Counted from the first letter of the stretch, positions 23,246 through 31,907 are shown. The stretch: 31,907 nt of DNA from UBA7672 sp041166025 (GCA_041166025.1 JBEAMJ010000115.1:1-31907); one strand, 5' to 3'. Numbers and translations are program-made. The notes: a model not told the origin generated them from the letters alone.

Positions 23246-25044
23246 CTCCGCGCAATTACCTTCAGGAACGCCGCGCCATAGCGGTCGAGCTTCGCCTTGC
23301 CCACGCCTGGCAGTCTCGCCAGCGCCTCGAGCGTCGACGGTCGCGCCTGCGCCATCGCGCGCAGCGTCGAGTCGTGCAAGATGACATAGGCCGGCACGCC
23401 CTGCTCCCTGGCGATCTCTGCGCGGGCCTTGCGCAGACGGGCAAAGAGCTCCGCCCCGCCCTCGCCCATTTCGGCCGTTAACGCTGCATTGCGCTCGCCC
23501 CGCGCCCGCTTCCTCGTGAAGTCCCTCCGCAGCATAACCTTCCGTTCGCCGCGCAGAACAGGCCGTGCTTCCTCGGTAAGGCTCAGCCCGCCATGCTCGG
23601 TCCCAACCGCCACCAGACCCGACGCCGAGATCTGCCGCAGCACGGACTGCCAGGTCTTCGCGTCGATATCCGCGCCCTTGCCGAACACCTGCAGCTGGTC
23701 ATGCCCCAGCCGCGCGACCTTGTCCGTCGCCTTGCCGGTCAGCACATCCACCACGTGCATCACGCCGAACCGTTCGCCGGTTCGATAGATTGCCGACATC
23801 GCCTTGATCACGGCGTCGGTTGCATCCCACCTATCCGCCGGGTTGAGGCAGTTGTCGCAATTCCCGCAACTGCCCGGATGCGCTTCGCCGAACCACGCAA
23901 GAATGGCCTGCCGCCGGCACCGCGTCGTCTCGCAGATGTTGAGCAGCGCGTTGAGCTTGGCGCGTTCGATCTGCTTGACCTCGTCAGGCGCCGCACCCGC
24001 GTCGATCATGCGGCGACGGAGCACGACATCGCTCATCGCGTAACACATCCACGCTGCAGCCGGATCGCCATCGCGCCCTGCGCGGCCTGTCTCCTGATAA
24101 TACGCCTCCACCGATCCCGGCATGTCGAGATGCGCCACGAACCGGACGTCCGGCTTGTCGATCCCCATGCCGAAGGCGATGGTCGCCGCCATCACCACGC
24201 CGTCCTCCTTCAGGAACACATCCTGGTTGCGCGAGCGCTCGGCCGCCTCAAGGCCGGCATGATAGGGCAGCGCCCGCACGCCCTGGGCGCCCAGCCATGC
24301 CGCCGTCTCCTCCACCTTCCGGCGTGACAGGCAGTAGACGATCCCACTCTCGCCTTTTCTGGCGGCGAGAAATTCCAGCAGCTGCTCCCGGCCCTTCTGC
24401 CGCTGCACGATGCTGTAGGAGATGTTCGGTCGGTCGAAGCTCGAGGCGAACACTCTGGCGCCCTGAAGACCGAGCCGCTCGATGATGTCCGCCCGCGTCG
24501 CCGCGTCCGCCGTCGCGGTAAGCGCCATGCGCGGAACGCCGGGAAAATTCGCGGCAATGCCCGACAGCTCGCGATACTCGGGCCGGAAGTCGTGCCCCCA
24601 CTGGCTCACGCAATGCGCCTCGTCGATGGCGAACAGGCTTATGTGCGAATCCTGAAGCATCTGCTGGAAGCCAGCCGTCACCAGCCGCTCCGGCGCCACA
24701 TAAAGCAGCTTCAGACGATCCTCGCGCAGGTCCTCGCGCACCCGCCGCGCCTCCTCGGAGGTGAGCGCGGAGTTCAGCATCGCCGCCGCGACACCGGCCT
24801 GGCGCAACGCCTCGACCTGGTCGCGCATCAGCGCGATCAGCGGCGAGACCACGATGGCGACACCCGGCCGGCACAGCGCCGGCACCTGATAGCACAGCGA
24901 CTTACCCGCCCCTGTCGGGAACAGCACGACCGCATCGCCCCCGCCTGTCACATGATGGACAACCTCGCCCTGCTGCCCGCGAAAGGCGGCATGGCCGAAG
25001 ACGTCGGCGAGGATCGTTTCAGGGGCGCGGGAGAAGGATTGCAA
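23242..25044 (-). CDS. recQ: ATP-dependent DNA helicase RecQ
   Basis: This 3'-5' superfamily-2 helicase acts in recombination repair (RecF pathway). The 600 residues carry a Walker A motif PTGAGKS (43-49) and the DEAH box IDEAHCVSQWGHDFRPEY (about 140-157). Motifs for the second RecA lobe are GIVYCLSRRKVEE and QETGRAGRDGDPA. The RecQ zinc site is CETTRCRR with CGNCDNC. A winged helix and a C-terminal HRDC domain (about 515-598) complete the standard bacterial layout. The start is a TTG at 25042-25044 with only a weak ribosome site; no better one is near the conserved LADVFGHAAFRGQQ. It is divergent from the cytochrome c' gene. Confidence 0.96.
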   Translation of the reverse strand: MQSFSRAPETILADVFGHAAFRGQQGEVVHHVTGGGDAVVLFPTGAGKSLCYQVPALCRPGVAIVVSPLIALMRDQVEALRQAGVAAAMLNSALTSEEARRVREDLREDRLKLLYVAPERLVTAGFQQMLQDSHISLFAIDEAHCVSQWGHDFRPEYRELSGIAANFPGVPRMALTATADAATRADIIERLGLQGARVFASSFDRPNISYSIVQRQKGREQLLEFLAARKGESGIVYCLSRRKVEETAAWLGAQGVRALPYHAGLEAAERSRNQDVFLKEDGVVMAATIAFGMGIDKPDVRFVAHLDMPGSVEAYYQETGRAGRDGDPAAAWMCYAMSDVVLRRRMIDAGAAPDEVKQIERAKLNALLNICETTRCRRQAILAWFGEAHPGSCGNCDNCLNPADRWDATDAVIKAMSAIYRTGERFGVMHVVDVLTGKATDKVARLGHDQLQVFGKGADIDAKTWQSVLRQISASGLVAVGTEHGGLSLTEEARPVLRGERKVMLRRDFTRKRARGERNAALTAEMGEGGAELFARLRKARAEIAREQGVPAYVILHDSTLRAMAQARPSTLEALARLPGVGKAKLDRYGAAFLKVIARS

Positions 25045-25190
25045 GATTTCTGGTCCGTCGCTGACCGCTTCTCATACGCACTTGCGTGTTTTCGGCCGTT
25101 CGCCTTTTCTTGTCCGGCGGATCAGTTGACGCAACCCGTGTCGCGCCCCTAGCGTTCAACCAGCAAAGCAACTGGCTGAGGGACCCCATC

Positions 25191-25739
25191 ATGAAGATCA
25201 AGCTGTTTGCGACCGCCGCCTTCCTTGCGCTTGGACTTGCCGCCTGTGGCGGCGAAGCGCCGGCGCCCGCCGAGCCGACGCCTGCTGCCGAAGCGGCGCC
25301 AGCGCCTGCGCCGGAGGTGACGCCCGCCGCGACCGCCGACATTGGCGCCCCGCCCGCCGACATCGCAGCCTTCATGAAGACGCGCCACGACAATTACGAA
25401 GACATCGGCAAGAACATGAAGGTGCTTCAGGACAACATGAAGCTTGATGCGCCTGACATGGCGGCCGTCACCGCCGCCGCCACGAAGATCAAGGGCCATG
25501 CCGACGAGATGGCGACCTGGTTCCCGGCCGGCACCGGCCCGGAGAGCGGGATCAAGACCGAAGCCAAGGCCGAGATCTGGACCGACCGCGTCACCTTCAA
25601 CGCCGCCGTCGTCAAGCTGCAGGAAGAATCCGGAAAGCTCGCCGCGGCGACAGACGCGGCCGGCTTCAAGGCGCAATTCCCGGCGACAGGCGGCGCCTGC
25701 AAGGCCTGCCACGACAAGTTCCGGCTGGAAGACAAGTAG
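25191..25739 (+). CDS. Lipid-anchored cytochrome c' family protein
   Basis: This is a class II c-type cytochrome, a four-helix bundle with heme attached near the C-terminus; such proteins bind nitric oxide or carry electrons. The 182 residues begin with a clear lipoprotein signal (LFATAAFLALGLAACGG, lipobox LAAC). A Pro/Ala/Glu linker (about 22-52) follows, then the bundle, with the heme motif CKACH at 170-174 followed by DKFR. The ATG at 25191 has GAGGGA at good spacing. The frame is open upstream, but that part lacks a signal. It is followed within 44 bp by a cytochrome b561 gene, a pairing common for cytochromes c', so the b-type protein is the likely electron partner. Confidence 0.92.
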   Translation: MKIKLFATAAFLALGLAACGGEAPAPAEPTPAAEAAPAPAPEVTPAATADIGAPPADIAAFMKTRHDNYEDIGKNMKVLQDNMKLDAPDMAAVTAAATKIKGHADEMATWFPAGTGPESGIKTEAKAEIWTDRVTFNAAVVKLQEESGKLAAATDAAGFKAQFPATGGACKACHDKFRLEDK

Positions 25740-25783
25740 GTCACCGGCCGCCCATGCAACCGGGCCAGCCGCCGGAAAGCTCC

Positions 25784-26455
25784 ATGCCTGCCGCTGCGGC
25801 CATCGCGCAGAAGGTGTGGGATGTCCCGACGCGGCTGGTCCACTGGGGGCTTGCCATCGGCATCGCGACGTCCTGGTGGAGCGTCGAGAACAAGGCGATG
25901 GACATCCACTACTGGTCGGGCCTCACCATCCTCGGCCTTCTGATCTTTCGCATCTACTGGGGTTTCGCCGGTCCCGAGACAGCGCGCTTCGCAAGCTTCA
26001 TCAAGGGTCCGATGACGGTCTTCGGCTACATCCCGAAGCTCTTCAGCAAGAACTATCGCGCCGCCTTCGGCCACAACCCGCTCGGCGCGCTCAGCGTGGT
26101 CGCTCTTCTTGTTGCCGTGCTGACGCAGGTTAGCCTCGGCCTTTTTGCTTCCGACACCGACGGCCTCTTCGCCGGCCCCCTCAATCGCCATGTCGACTAT
26201 GCCACTGCCGAGGAGATCACCGACTTTCACGAGGACTTCTTCAACGTCGTCCTCGCCCTCGTCGGGCTGCACCTCGCAGCGATCGCCTTCTATCTCGTGG
26301 TGAAGCGCATCAACCTGATCGGTCCGATGCTCACGGGGCAACGTCGCGGTGACAGCCTTACCGGACCGTCCAGCGGCATCGCTCCCATCCCGCCCTGGCG
26401 TCTTGCGATCGGCGTTGCCCTGGCGGTTGGCTTGGTTTGGTTCATCGCGCGGTAG
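25784..26455 (+). CDS. Cytochrome b561-type membrane protein
   Basis: This is a di-heme inner-membrane electron carrier of the prokaryotic cytochrome b561 family. The 223 residues hold four membrane segments. Candidate heme ligands are His in RLVHWGLA (first segment), DIHYWSGL (second), and DFHEDFFN and LVGLHLAAI (fourth segment). A hydrophobic C-terminal stretch (LAIGVALAVGLVWFIA) adds a fifth span. I chose the ATG at 25784, preceded by GGAAAG; an ATG at 25754 would add ten residues with a weaker site. It forms a pair with the upstream cytochrome c' gene and probably passes electrons between the quinone pool and that cytochrome. Confidence 0.92.
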   Translation: MPAAAAIAQKVWDVPTRLVHWGLAIGIATSWWSVENKAMDIHYWSGLTILGLLIFRIYWGFAGPETARFASFIKGPMTVFGYIPKLFSKNYRAAFGHNPLGALSVVALLVAVLTQVSLGLFASDTDGLFAGPLNRHVDYATAEEITDFHEDFFNVVLALVGLHLAAIAFYLVVKRINLIGPMLTGQRRGDSLTGPSSGIAPIPPWRLAIGVALAVGLVWFIAR

Positions 26456-26469
26456 CGATCGCAGCCGCG

Positions 26470-26796
26470 CTAACTCGCCTCATCCACCCGCCGCGACAGC
26501 ATCTCGATCCGCGCCGCCGCATCTGTGAGCAGCGTTGCTGCGCGATTCTCCAGGCTGCGGATACGGTCGTCGAGCGCCTTGACGCCAACGCCCACGGCCT
26601 GCGCATCGAGCTCGTCAAGCAGCGACAGTCCCGCCGCAAGGAACAAGCGCTCAGGCCCGAGATCGCCAAGCGCCTCGGTGATCTCCTTCACGCGCTGGTC
26701 GAAGCGCCCGCCAAGCTCCTCGAGCCGGGCCTCCTGCCCGGGCGCACAGCTCAGCGAATAACGCCGGCCTGCAATGTCGAGATCAGCCTTTGCCAC
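26470..26796 (-). CDS. zapA: Cell division protein ZapA
   Basis: ZapA binds and bundles FtsZ at the division ring. The 108 residues match the family. An N-terminal domain (ADLDIAGRRYSLSCAPGQEARLEEL, in outline: RRYSL and GQEARLEEL) is followed by a long coiled coil (ALDDRIRSLENRAATLL). The start is a GTG at 26794-26796. It lies 39 bp downstream of a DUF4164-type gene on the same strand, a common pairing in alphaproteobacteria. In many proteobacteria the 6S RNA gene follows zapA, but here the convergent cytochrome b561 stop is only 14 bp away, so it is not here. Confidence 0.92.
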   Translation of the reverse strand: MAKADLDIAGRRYSLSCAPGQEARLEELGGRFDQRVKEITEALGDLGPERLFLAAGLSLLDELDAQAVGVGVKALDDRIRSLENRAATLLTDAAARIEMLSRRVDEAS

Positions 26797-26835
26797 GTGG
26801 AATCAAGCCTCTCCAAACCGCACTATAACATCTGG

Positions 26836-27123
26836 CTAGACTTTGCCGAGAGCCTCACGAACCTCGGAAATCGCGGCCCCAAGCGCCTCGGACGCCTCGT
26901 CGGCGAGCCGCTGCAGCTCCCTTTCGCGCGCCTTGGCGAGGTCGAGATCGCTGGCCAGCCGCGCGCGGTCCTTGCGCAGCGCATCCGCTTCCTTCTCATA
27001 GGCGCGCGAGCCATCGAGTCGCTCGAACAAGGTGTCGAGCCGGCCTTCCAGCCGGTCGATCGCCTTTTCGAGCCGCATCAGCGCCTCGTCCATTTCCTCA
27101 GTCTGTTCAGGCGTCTCGCTCAT
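26836..27123 (-). CDS. DUF4164-like coiled-coil protein upstream of zapA
   Basis: The 95 residues are almost all helical coiled coil: MDEALMRLEKAIDRLEGRLDTL in the first half, then EADALRKDRARLASDLDLAK and RELQRLADEASEAL. This matches the DUF4164 type of small protein often found before zapA in alphaproteobacteria. A division role is inferred from the neighbour only. The ATG at 27123 has GGGAAGG seven bases upstream. The frame is open to 27216, but the extension looks non-coding. It is divergent from tkt with 131 bp between. Confidence 0.82.
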   Translation of the reverse strand: MSETPEQTEEMDEALMRLEKAIDRLEGRLDTLFERLDGSRAYEKEADALRKDRARLASDLDLAKARERELQRLADEASEALGAAISEVREALGKV

Positions 27124-27254
27124 CCACGGCCCTTCCCGCAGCCTCAATCTGATGCCTGTGAACAATCGGCGCAATGGCGGTATGCGACGGCAATTCCCCT
27201 TTGAACAGCGGCGCAAAGCCGTTAACCAGCGCTCGATCCGCCGGAGAGAACACG

Positions 27255-29222
27255 ATGCCGCAATTACCGCTCGCCAATGCGATCCGGGCGCTGAGCATGG
27301 ATGCGGTGGAGAAGGCGCAGAGCGGCCATTGCGGCCTGCCGCTCGGCTTCGCCGACTGCGCCACCCTCCTGTTTGAGGAGTTCATCCGCTTCGACGCGGC
27401 AACGCCGGACTGGCCCGACCGCGACCGGCTCGTCCTTTCAGCCGGCCACGGGTCGATGCTGCTCTATTCCCTGCTCTACCTGACCGGCTATCCGGGGGTG
27501 ACGCTGGATGAGCTGAAGAATTTCCGCCAGCTCGGCTCAAAAACGCCGGGCCACCCCGAATTCGGCCACACGCCCGGCGTGGAAACGACCACTGGCCCGC
27601 TCGGCCAGGGCCTTGCAAACGCCGTCGGCATGGCGATCGCGGAGCGCCATCTCAACGCACGCTTCGGCGACGATCTCGTCAACCACAAGACCTATGTCAT
27701 CGCGGGCGATGGCTGCCTCATGGAAGGCATCAGCCAGGAGGCCATCACCCTCGCTGGTCACCTGCGCCTGAAGAATCTCATCGTGCTGTTCGACGACAAC
27801 GCCGTCACCATCGATGGCGCAACCGGCCTCTCCGACGCCACCGACCAGGTGCGGCGTTTCAAGGCGTCGGGCTGGAACGTCGCCCGCGTCGATGGCCACA
27901 ACATGGATGCCGTGCGCGGCGCTCTCCTGTCGGCGCATGACGCCGACCGTCCCTCCATGATCGCCTGCAAGACTATCATCGGTTATGGCGCGCCGAAGAT
28001 CGCCGGCACCGGTCCGGCCCATGGCGGCCCCTATGGCGCGGAGGAGATCGCCGGCATCCGCACAGCCATCAACTGGCCGCATGAGCCCTTCGTGATACCG
28101 GACGAGATCCTCTCGGCCTGGCGCAGGATCGGCGCGCAGGGCGCGCGCCATCGCGAGGCCTGGGAACGCCGCCTCGCCGCCAGCAGCAAGCGCGACGCGT
28201 TCAACGCTGCGCTGTCAGGCGGTGTCCCGGCCGGCCTCTCCGCGGCGCTCAACGCGCACAAGAAGAAGGTTGTCGAGGCCCAGAAGACCGACGCCACCCG
28301 CAAATGGTCCGGCGCTGCGCTGGAGATCGCCACCGAACTCATGCCCGAAATGATCGGAGGCTCGGCAGACCTCACCGGATCCAACAACACGCGTACTGCC
28401 GCGGCGAAGACACCCTTCGGGGCGGAGAATTATGGCGGCCGCTACATCCACTGGGGCATCCGCGAACATGCAATGGCCGCTGCGATGAACGGCATGGCGC
28501 TGCATGGCGGCGTGGTCCCCTACTCCGGCACCTTCCTCGTCTTTTCCGACTATTCGCGCCCCTCCATCCGTCTCGGCGCGCTCATGGGCCAGCGGGTTAT
28601 CCATGTGATGACCCACGACTCGATCGGTGTGGGTGAAGACGGTCCCACGCACCAACCCGTTGAACATGTCGCCTCGCTGCGCATGATCCCCAACCTCCTT
28701 GTCTTCCGCCCCGCCGACGGCGTTGAAACCGCCGAAGCCTGGGAGGTCGCGCTCGAAACGACGACTGGTCCCTCGCTCATCGCCCTGACGCGCCAGAACC
28801 TTGCGCCCGCGCGCAAGCTCCACACTGACGACAACCTCGTCGCAAAAGGCGGCTACATCCTCTCCCCCGCAAAGGCGAAAGAGAAGGTCGTACTCATCGC
28901 GACCGGCTCGGAGGTCGAGATCGCTCTTGAAGCGCAGAAGCAACTCGAAGCTGAAGGCATCGGCGCCCGCGTCGTCTCGCTCCCCTGCTTCGCGCTCTTC
29001 GCCGCCCAGCCTGAAAAATACCGCGCCGAAACCCTCGGCGGGAACCTTCCCAAGGTCGCCGTCGAAGCCGGCGTGCGCGACGGGTGGGACCGCTGGATCG
29101 GCCCCGAGGGCGGCTTCATCGGCATGACGGGCTTTGGCGCCAGCGCCCCCTACAAGGCCCTCTACAGGCATTTCGGGATTACGCCGGAAGCGGTGATAAG
29201 GGCCGCAAAAGAGCGCGTCTAA
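27255..29222 (+). CDS. tkt: Transketolase
   Basis: Thiamine-diphosphate enzyme of the non-oxidative pentose phosphate pathway that moves two-carbon ketol units between sugar phosphates. The 655 residues are normal length. Visible elements are His25 in SGHCGLPLG, His65 in SAGHGSM, the diphosphate-binding GDGCLMEGISQEA (from 151), the pyrimidine-domain glutamate in GIREHAMAA, and VGEDGPTHQPVEH. The usual SGHPGxPMG reads SGHCGLPLG here, a small deviation next to the cofactor. The ATG at 27255 has GGAGAG at good spacing. It begins a plus-strand run with gap, an uncharacterised gene and pgk. Confidence 0.96.
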   Translation: MPQLPLANAIRALSMDAVEKAQSGHCGLPLGFADCATLLFEEFIRFDAATPDWPDRDRLVLSAGHGSMLLYSLLYLTGYPGVTLDELKNFRQLGSKTPGHPEFGHTPGVETTTGPLGQGLANAVGMAIAERHLNARFGDDLVNHKTYVIAGDGCLMEGISQEAITLAGHLRLKNLIVLFDDNAVTIDGATGLSDATDQVRRFKASGWNVARVDGHNMDAVRGALLSAHDADRPSMIACKTIIGYGAPKIAGTGPAHGGPYGAEEIAGIRTAINWPHEPFVIPDEILSAWRRIGAQGARHREAWERRLAASSKRDAFNAALSGGVPAGLSAALNAHKKKVVEAQKTDATRKWSGAALEIATELMPEMIGGSADLTGSNNTRTAAAKTPFGAENYGGRYIHWGIREHAMAAAMNGMALHGGVVPYSGTFLVFSDYSRPSIRLGALMGQRVIHVMTHDSIGVGEDGPTHQPVEHVASLRMIPNLLVFRPADGVETAEAWEVALETTTGPSLIALTRQNLAPARKLHTDDNLVAKGGYILSPAKAKEKVVLIATGSEVEIALEAQKQLEAEGIGARVVSLPCFALFAAQPEKYRAETLGGNLPKVAVEAGVRDGWDRWIGPEGGFIGMTGFGASAPYKALYRHFGITPEAVIRAAKERV

Positions 29223-29388
29223 CGGCCCTTCCGGCCATGCTCACGAAGTGCTGCTGTCGGTTGCGCGATTTTCACCGCGGCTGGCCCTCGCTTCACGCGA
29301 AAAATCGGCTATTACGCCGCGCTTGAAGACCGTGGTTCCGGCCTATCCCGTGCATCGCGGCGACAGTTGAGAAAATAAGGGTCTTGCG

Positions 29389-30399
29389 ATGGCTGTTCGT
29401 GTTGCGATCAACGGTTTTGGCCGGATCGGCAGGCTGGTCCTGCGTTCCATCCTCGAGCACAAGCGCACCGACATCGAGGTTGTGGCTGTCAACGATCTTG
29501 GCCCTGTCGACACCAATGTCCATCTTCTGAAATACGACTCGGTTCACGGCCGCCTCGGCATGGACGTCACGGTCGATGGCGACACCGTCTCGGTCGGCTC
29601 GCAGAAGTTCAAGGTCACTGCGATCAGGAACCCGGCCGAACTGCCGCACAAGGACCTCGGCGTCGACATCGCCTTCGAGTGCACCGGCATCTTCACATCG
29701 AAGGAAAAGGCCGCGCCGCATCTGGCCGCCGGCGCCAAGCGCGTGCTGGTCTCCGCCCCCGCCGACAATGCCGACATGACCGTTGTCTACGGCGTCAACC
29801 ACGACAAGCTGACGAAAGACATGATGGTCGTCTCGAACGCCTCGTGCACAACCAACTGCCTCGTTCCCGTTGTGAAGGTGCTGCATGACACGATCGGCAT
29901 CGACAAGGGCATGATGACCACGATCCATTCCTACACCAACGACCAGCCTTCGCTGGACCAGATGCACAAGGATCTTTACCGCGCTCGCGCAGCAGCCCTC
30001 TCGATGATCCCGACCTCGACAGGCGCCGCCAAGGCCGTCGGCCTCGTGATGCCCGAGCTCAAGGGCAGGCTCGACGGCATTTCCGTCCGCGTGCCGACGC
30101 CGAACGTCTCCTGCGTCGACCTGAAGTTCATCGCGAAGCGCGCAACGACCGCCGAAGAGATCAACGCCGCCATCAAGGCCGCCGCAGATGCAGGCCCGCT
30201 CAAGGGCGTGCTCGGCTACACCTTCGACAAGAACGTCTCGATGGACTTCAACCACGATCCGCGTTCGTCGATCTTCCACATGGATCAGACGAAAGTCATG
30301 GACGGCACATTCGTCTCGCTCATGACCTGGTACGACAACGAATGGGGCTTCTCCACCCGGATGAGCGACACGGCAGTCGCGTGGGCGAAGCTGATCTAG
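29389..30399 (+). CDS. gap: Glyceraldehyde-3-phosphate dehydrogenase, type I
   Basis: Converts glyceraldehyde 3-phosphate, phosphate and NAD to 1,3-bisphosphoglycerate in the cytoplasm. The 336 residues show the Rossmann start VRVAINGFGRIGRLVLRS, and NDL after the second strand (Asp36), which usually means NAD rather than NADP. The catalytic cysteine is Cys153 in SNASCTTNCL. The C-terminal YDNEWGFSTRM is conserved. AAGGG lies eight bases before the ATG. It follows tkt by 166 bp, where no clear terminator is visible, so it may have its own promoter. Its stop overlaps the start of the next gene (TAGTG). Confidence 0.97.
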   Translation: MAVRVAINGFGRIGRLVLRSILEHKRTDIEVVAVNDLGPVDTNVHLLKYDSVHGRLGMDVTVDGDTVSVGSQKFKVTAIRNPAELPHKDLGVDIAFECTGIFTSKEKAAPHLAAGAKRVLVSAPADNADMTVVYGVNHDKLTKDMMVVSNASCTTNCLVPVVKVLHDTIGIDKGMMTTIHSYTNDQPSLDQMHKDLYRARAAALSMIPTSTGAAKAVGLVMPELKGRLDGISVRVPTPNVSCVDLKFIAKRATTAEEINAAIKAAADAGPLKGVLGYTFDKNVSMDFNHDPRSSIFHMDQTKVMDGTFVSLMTWYDNEWGFSTRMSDTAVAWAKLI

Positions 30400-30923
30400 T
30401 GGCCCGCGACAAGCGATCCGACAACGATGTGGACGCCGACCAGGCAGCTGTCCACGCCACCGCGACGCCGCCTTACACGGTCGCGGACGTCCACATCGAG
30501 CTGCAGGATGAGAGCGCCGAAGTCCCCGCGCCGAAGCCGCCTGTAGCGGCCGCTGCGGTCGGCGCCCCGCCCGCTCAACAACCGCACAATCCAGCCCAAT
30601 GGATGCACGAGCGGCTGGTCCACCAGATCATCGAGTTCGAAAAGCGCCTCGGGCCCGATCACGAGGTCGGCGGTCGCTTCGTTGAAGGTCCCGGTTCCGA
30701 GCCCCTGCACCTCGCAAACATCGCAAGCTGGGGCCCGGACATGATCCTCTTCATGGGCCAGTTCCCCGACGGCCGGAAGTGGGAGCTGCTGCAGCACTAC
30801 AGCCAGGTAAGCCTGCTGCTCATCGCGGTTCCCAAGCTCACCGACGAACCGCGCCGCATCGGCTTCGAACTGATGAAGAACTACCAGGACCAGCCCCACG
30901 CCTGGGGCGATCCGATCAGCTGA
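30399..30923 (+). CDS. Uncharacterised conserved-type protein between gap and pgk
   Basis: The 174 residues start at a GTG (30399-30401) whose first base is the last base of the gap stop (TAGTG), implying translational coupling. The N-terminal third is disordered and acidic/Pro-Ala-rich. The rest is a compact domain (about 65-170) with MHERLVHQIIEFEKRL, HLANIASWGPDMILFMG, WELLQHYSQVSLLLIAVPK and RIGFELMKNY. It resembles what I recall as the DUF6173 family; this is a memory-based match only. There is no signal peptide or membrane span, so it is likely cytoplasmic. Its function is unknown. Its place in the gap-pgk unit suggests a link to central carbon metabolism, or simple co-transcription. 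Confidence 0.85.
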   Translation: MARDKRSDNDVDADQAAVHATATPPYTVADVHIELQDESAEVPAPKPPVAAAAVGAPPAQQPHNPAQWMHERLVHQIIEFEKRLGPDHEVGGRFVEGPGSEPLHLANIASWGPDMILFMGQFPDGRKWELLQHYSQVSLLLIAVPKLTDEPRRIGFELMKNYQDQPHAWGDPIS

Positions 30924-30957
30924 CTGCAGGCAGGCTTCAGGGAACCAGGACCGAGAC

Positions 30958-31907
30958 ATGACCTTCCGCACGCTCCAAGGCGCTGACCTCAAGGGCAAGA
31001 CTGCGCTCGTCCGCGTCGACTTCAACGTGCCGATGGAGGACGGGAAAGTCTCCGACGATACGCGCCTCAAGGCCGCCCTGCCCACAATCGGGCTCCTCTC
31101 CGAAGCCGGCGCGAAAACGGTCCTGCTTGCGCATTTCGACCGTCCGAAGGGCAAGCGCGTGCCGGAGATGAGCCTGAAGCCCGTGCTCGACGATCTCGCC
31201 GCACTTGTCGGAAAGCCCGTCGCCTGGGCCGATGACTGCATCGGCGAGGCCGCACAGAGCACGATCCGCGCCATGAAGCCGGGCGAGGTCGTCCTGCTCG
31301 AAAATGTCCGCTTCCACGCCGGCGAAGAGAAGAACGATCCCGCCTTCGCCGCCGAGATGGCAAAACTCGGCGACATCTATGTCAACGACGCCTTCTCCGC
31401 CGCCCACCGCGCCCACGCGTCCACCGAGGGCCTCGCCCGGCTCCTGCCCGCCTATCCAGGCGTCGCGATGGAGCGTGAACTCAACGCGCTCGAACTGGCG
31501 CTCGGCAAGCCGGAACGCCCGGTCATGGGCATTGTCGGCGGCTCGAAAGTCTCGACCAAACTCGACCTCCTGAAAAACCTGGTGACGAAGCTCGACAAGC
31601 TCGCCATCGGCGGCGGCATGGCCAACACGTTTCTTTACGCACAAGGCCACGACGTAGGGGCCTCGTATTGCGAAAAAGACCTCGCCGAAACCGCGCGCGA
31701 GATCATACGCCTCGCCGGCCACAACAACTGCAAGCTATTCCTGCCGCTCGACATCGTGGTGGCCGAGCAGATGGCGTCCGGCGTGCCGACGCGCGTGCGC
31801 AATCTCGGCAATGTCGACGACCATGAACGCATCCTCGACGCCGGCCCCGAAACCGTCGCGCGGCTGAAGCGCGCGATGGCCAATTCGAAGACGCTGGTGT
31901 GGAACGG
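30958..31907 (+). CDS. pgk: Phosphoglycerate kinase (3' end beyond window)
   Basis: Makes ATP from 1,3-bisphosphoglycerate in glycolysis, or runs in reverse for gluconeogenesis. The first 316 residues are present and the gene runs off the right edge. Visible are KTALVRVDFNVPMEDGKV (substrate site, residues about 14-31), RPKGKRVPEMSL, VVLLENVRFHAGEEKND, VNDAFSAAHRAHAST and IVGGSKVSTKLDLL. The common HFGRPKGK or LGRPKGK is HFDRPKGK here. The ATG at 30958-30960 has AGGA at good spacing. It lies 34 bp after the uncharacterised gene, so gap, that gene and pgk form a likely operon. Confidence 0.96.
   Translation, partial: MTFRTLQGADLKGKTALVRVDFNVPMEDGKVSDDTRLKAALPTIGLLSEAGAKTVLLAHFDRPKGKRVPEMSLKPVLDDLAALVGKPVAWADDCIGEAAQSTIRAMKPGEVVLLENVRFHAGEEKNDPAFAAEMAKLGDIYVNDAFSAAHRAHASTEGLARLLPAYPGVAMERELNALELALGKPERPVMGIVGGSKVSTKLDLLKNLVTKLDKLAIGGGMANTFLYAQGHDVGASYCEKDLAETAREIIRLAGHNNCKLFLPLDIVVAEQMASGVPTRVRNLGNVDDHERILDAGPETVARLKRAMANSKTLVWN

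Noticed and set aside
26456..26469. 6S RNA expected after zapA
   Set aside because: Only 14 bp separate the zapA and cytochrome b561 stop codons, so there is no room.
29323..29349. TTGAAG and TATCCC as a promoter of gap
   Set aside because: The spacer is only 15 bp and the -10 is poor; not strong enough to annotate.
1..31907. CRISPR arrays, tRNAs, insertion sequences, phage or defence systems
   Set aside because: No repeat-spacer pattern, cloverleaf, transposase, integrase or known defence gene is visible; the gene content is chromosomal housekeeping and cell-cycle functions.

Overview
The window is GC-rich bacterial DNA from an alphaproteobacterium, most likely a stalked or budding relative of Caulobacter (Caulobacterales, Hyphomonadaceae-like). 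The evidence is a DivL-type tyrosine 'histidine kinase', CtrA-type TTAA-N7-TTAA boxes at divL and between divergent flagellar operons, GANTC (CcrM-type) sites in several promoters, an imuA-imuB-dnaE2 mutasome operon with a GTTC-N7-GTTC LexA box, and a DUF4164-zapA pair. The genus assignment is inference. No tRNA, rRNA, CRISPR array, prophage or insertion sequence is visible.

Layout. 1-6000: a frameshifted periplasmic amidohydrolase (minus), the potassium transporter kup (plus), a 412-bp gap holding a candidate structured RNA, and a phosphoglucomutase/phosphomannomutase. 6000-9900: divL behind a CtrA box, then a secreted beta-lactamase-fold serine hydrolase. 9970-11800: two exported His-rich proteins, one small and Cys/His-rich and one a predicted outer-membrane barrel, probably a metal-handling pair. 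11800-15150: an APH-type kinase gene downstream of fliO-fliP on the minus strand, divergent from flgB-flgC-fliE. 15160-20970: the minus-strand SOS mutasome operon imuA-imuB-dnaE2. Its promoter region carries a LexA box abutting a putative -10 and five GANTC sites in 83 bp. 21000-25050: a HapK-like exported protein, a tiny membrane protein, a CaiB/BaiF CoA-transferase and recQ. 25190-26455: cytochrome c' and cytochrome b561. 26470-31907: DUF4164-zapA (minus) divergent from tkt, gap, a small uncharacterised gene coupled to gap, and pgk, which runs off the window.

Two regulatory themes connect parts of the window. First, DivL acts in the CckA-ChpT-CtrA pathway in Caulobacter, and CtrA-like boxes occur both at divL and at the flagellar genes, suggesting feedback and cell-cycle control. 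Second, the SOS mutasome promoter carries CcrM-type sites at positions where GcrA/CcrM control is known at other promoters, suggesting that mutagenesis may be tied to replication or methylation state. Both are inferences from motifs.

The best candidates for undescribed biology are the GANTC/LexA composite promoter, the candidate RNA between kup and the sugar mutase, the uncharacterised gene between gap and pgk, and the paired His-rich exported proteins.
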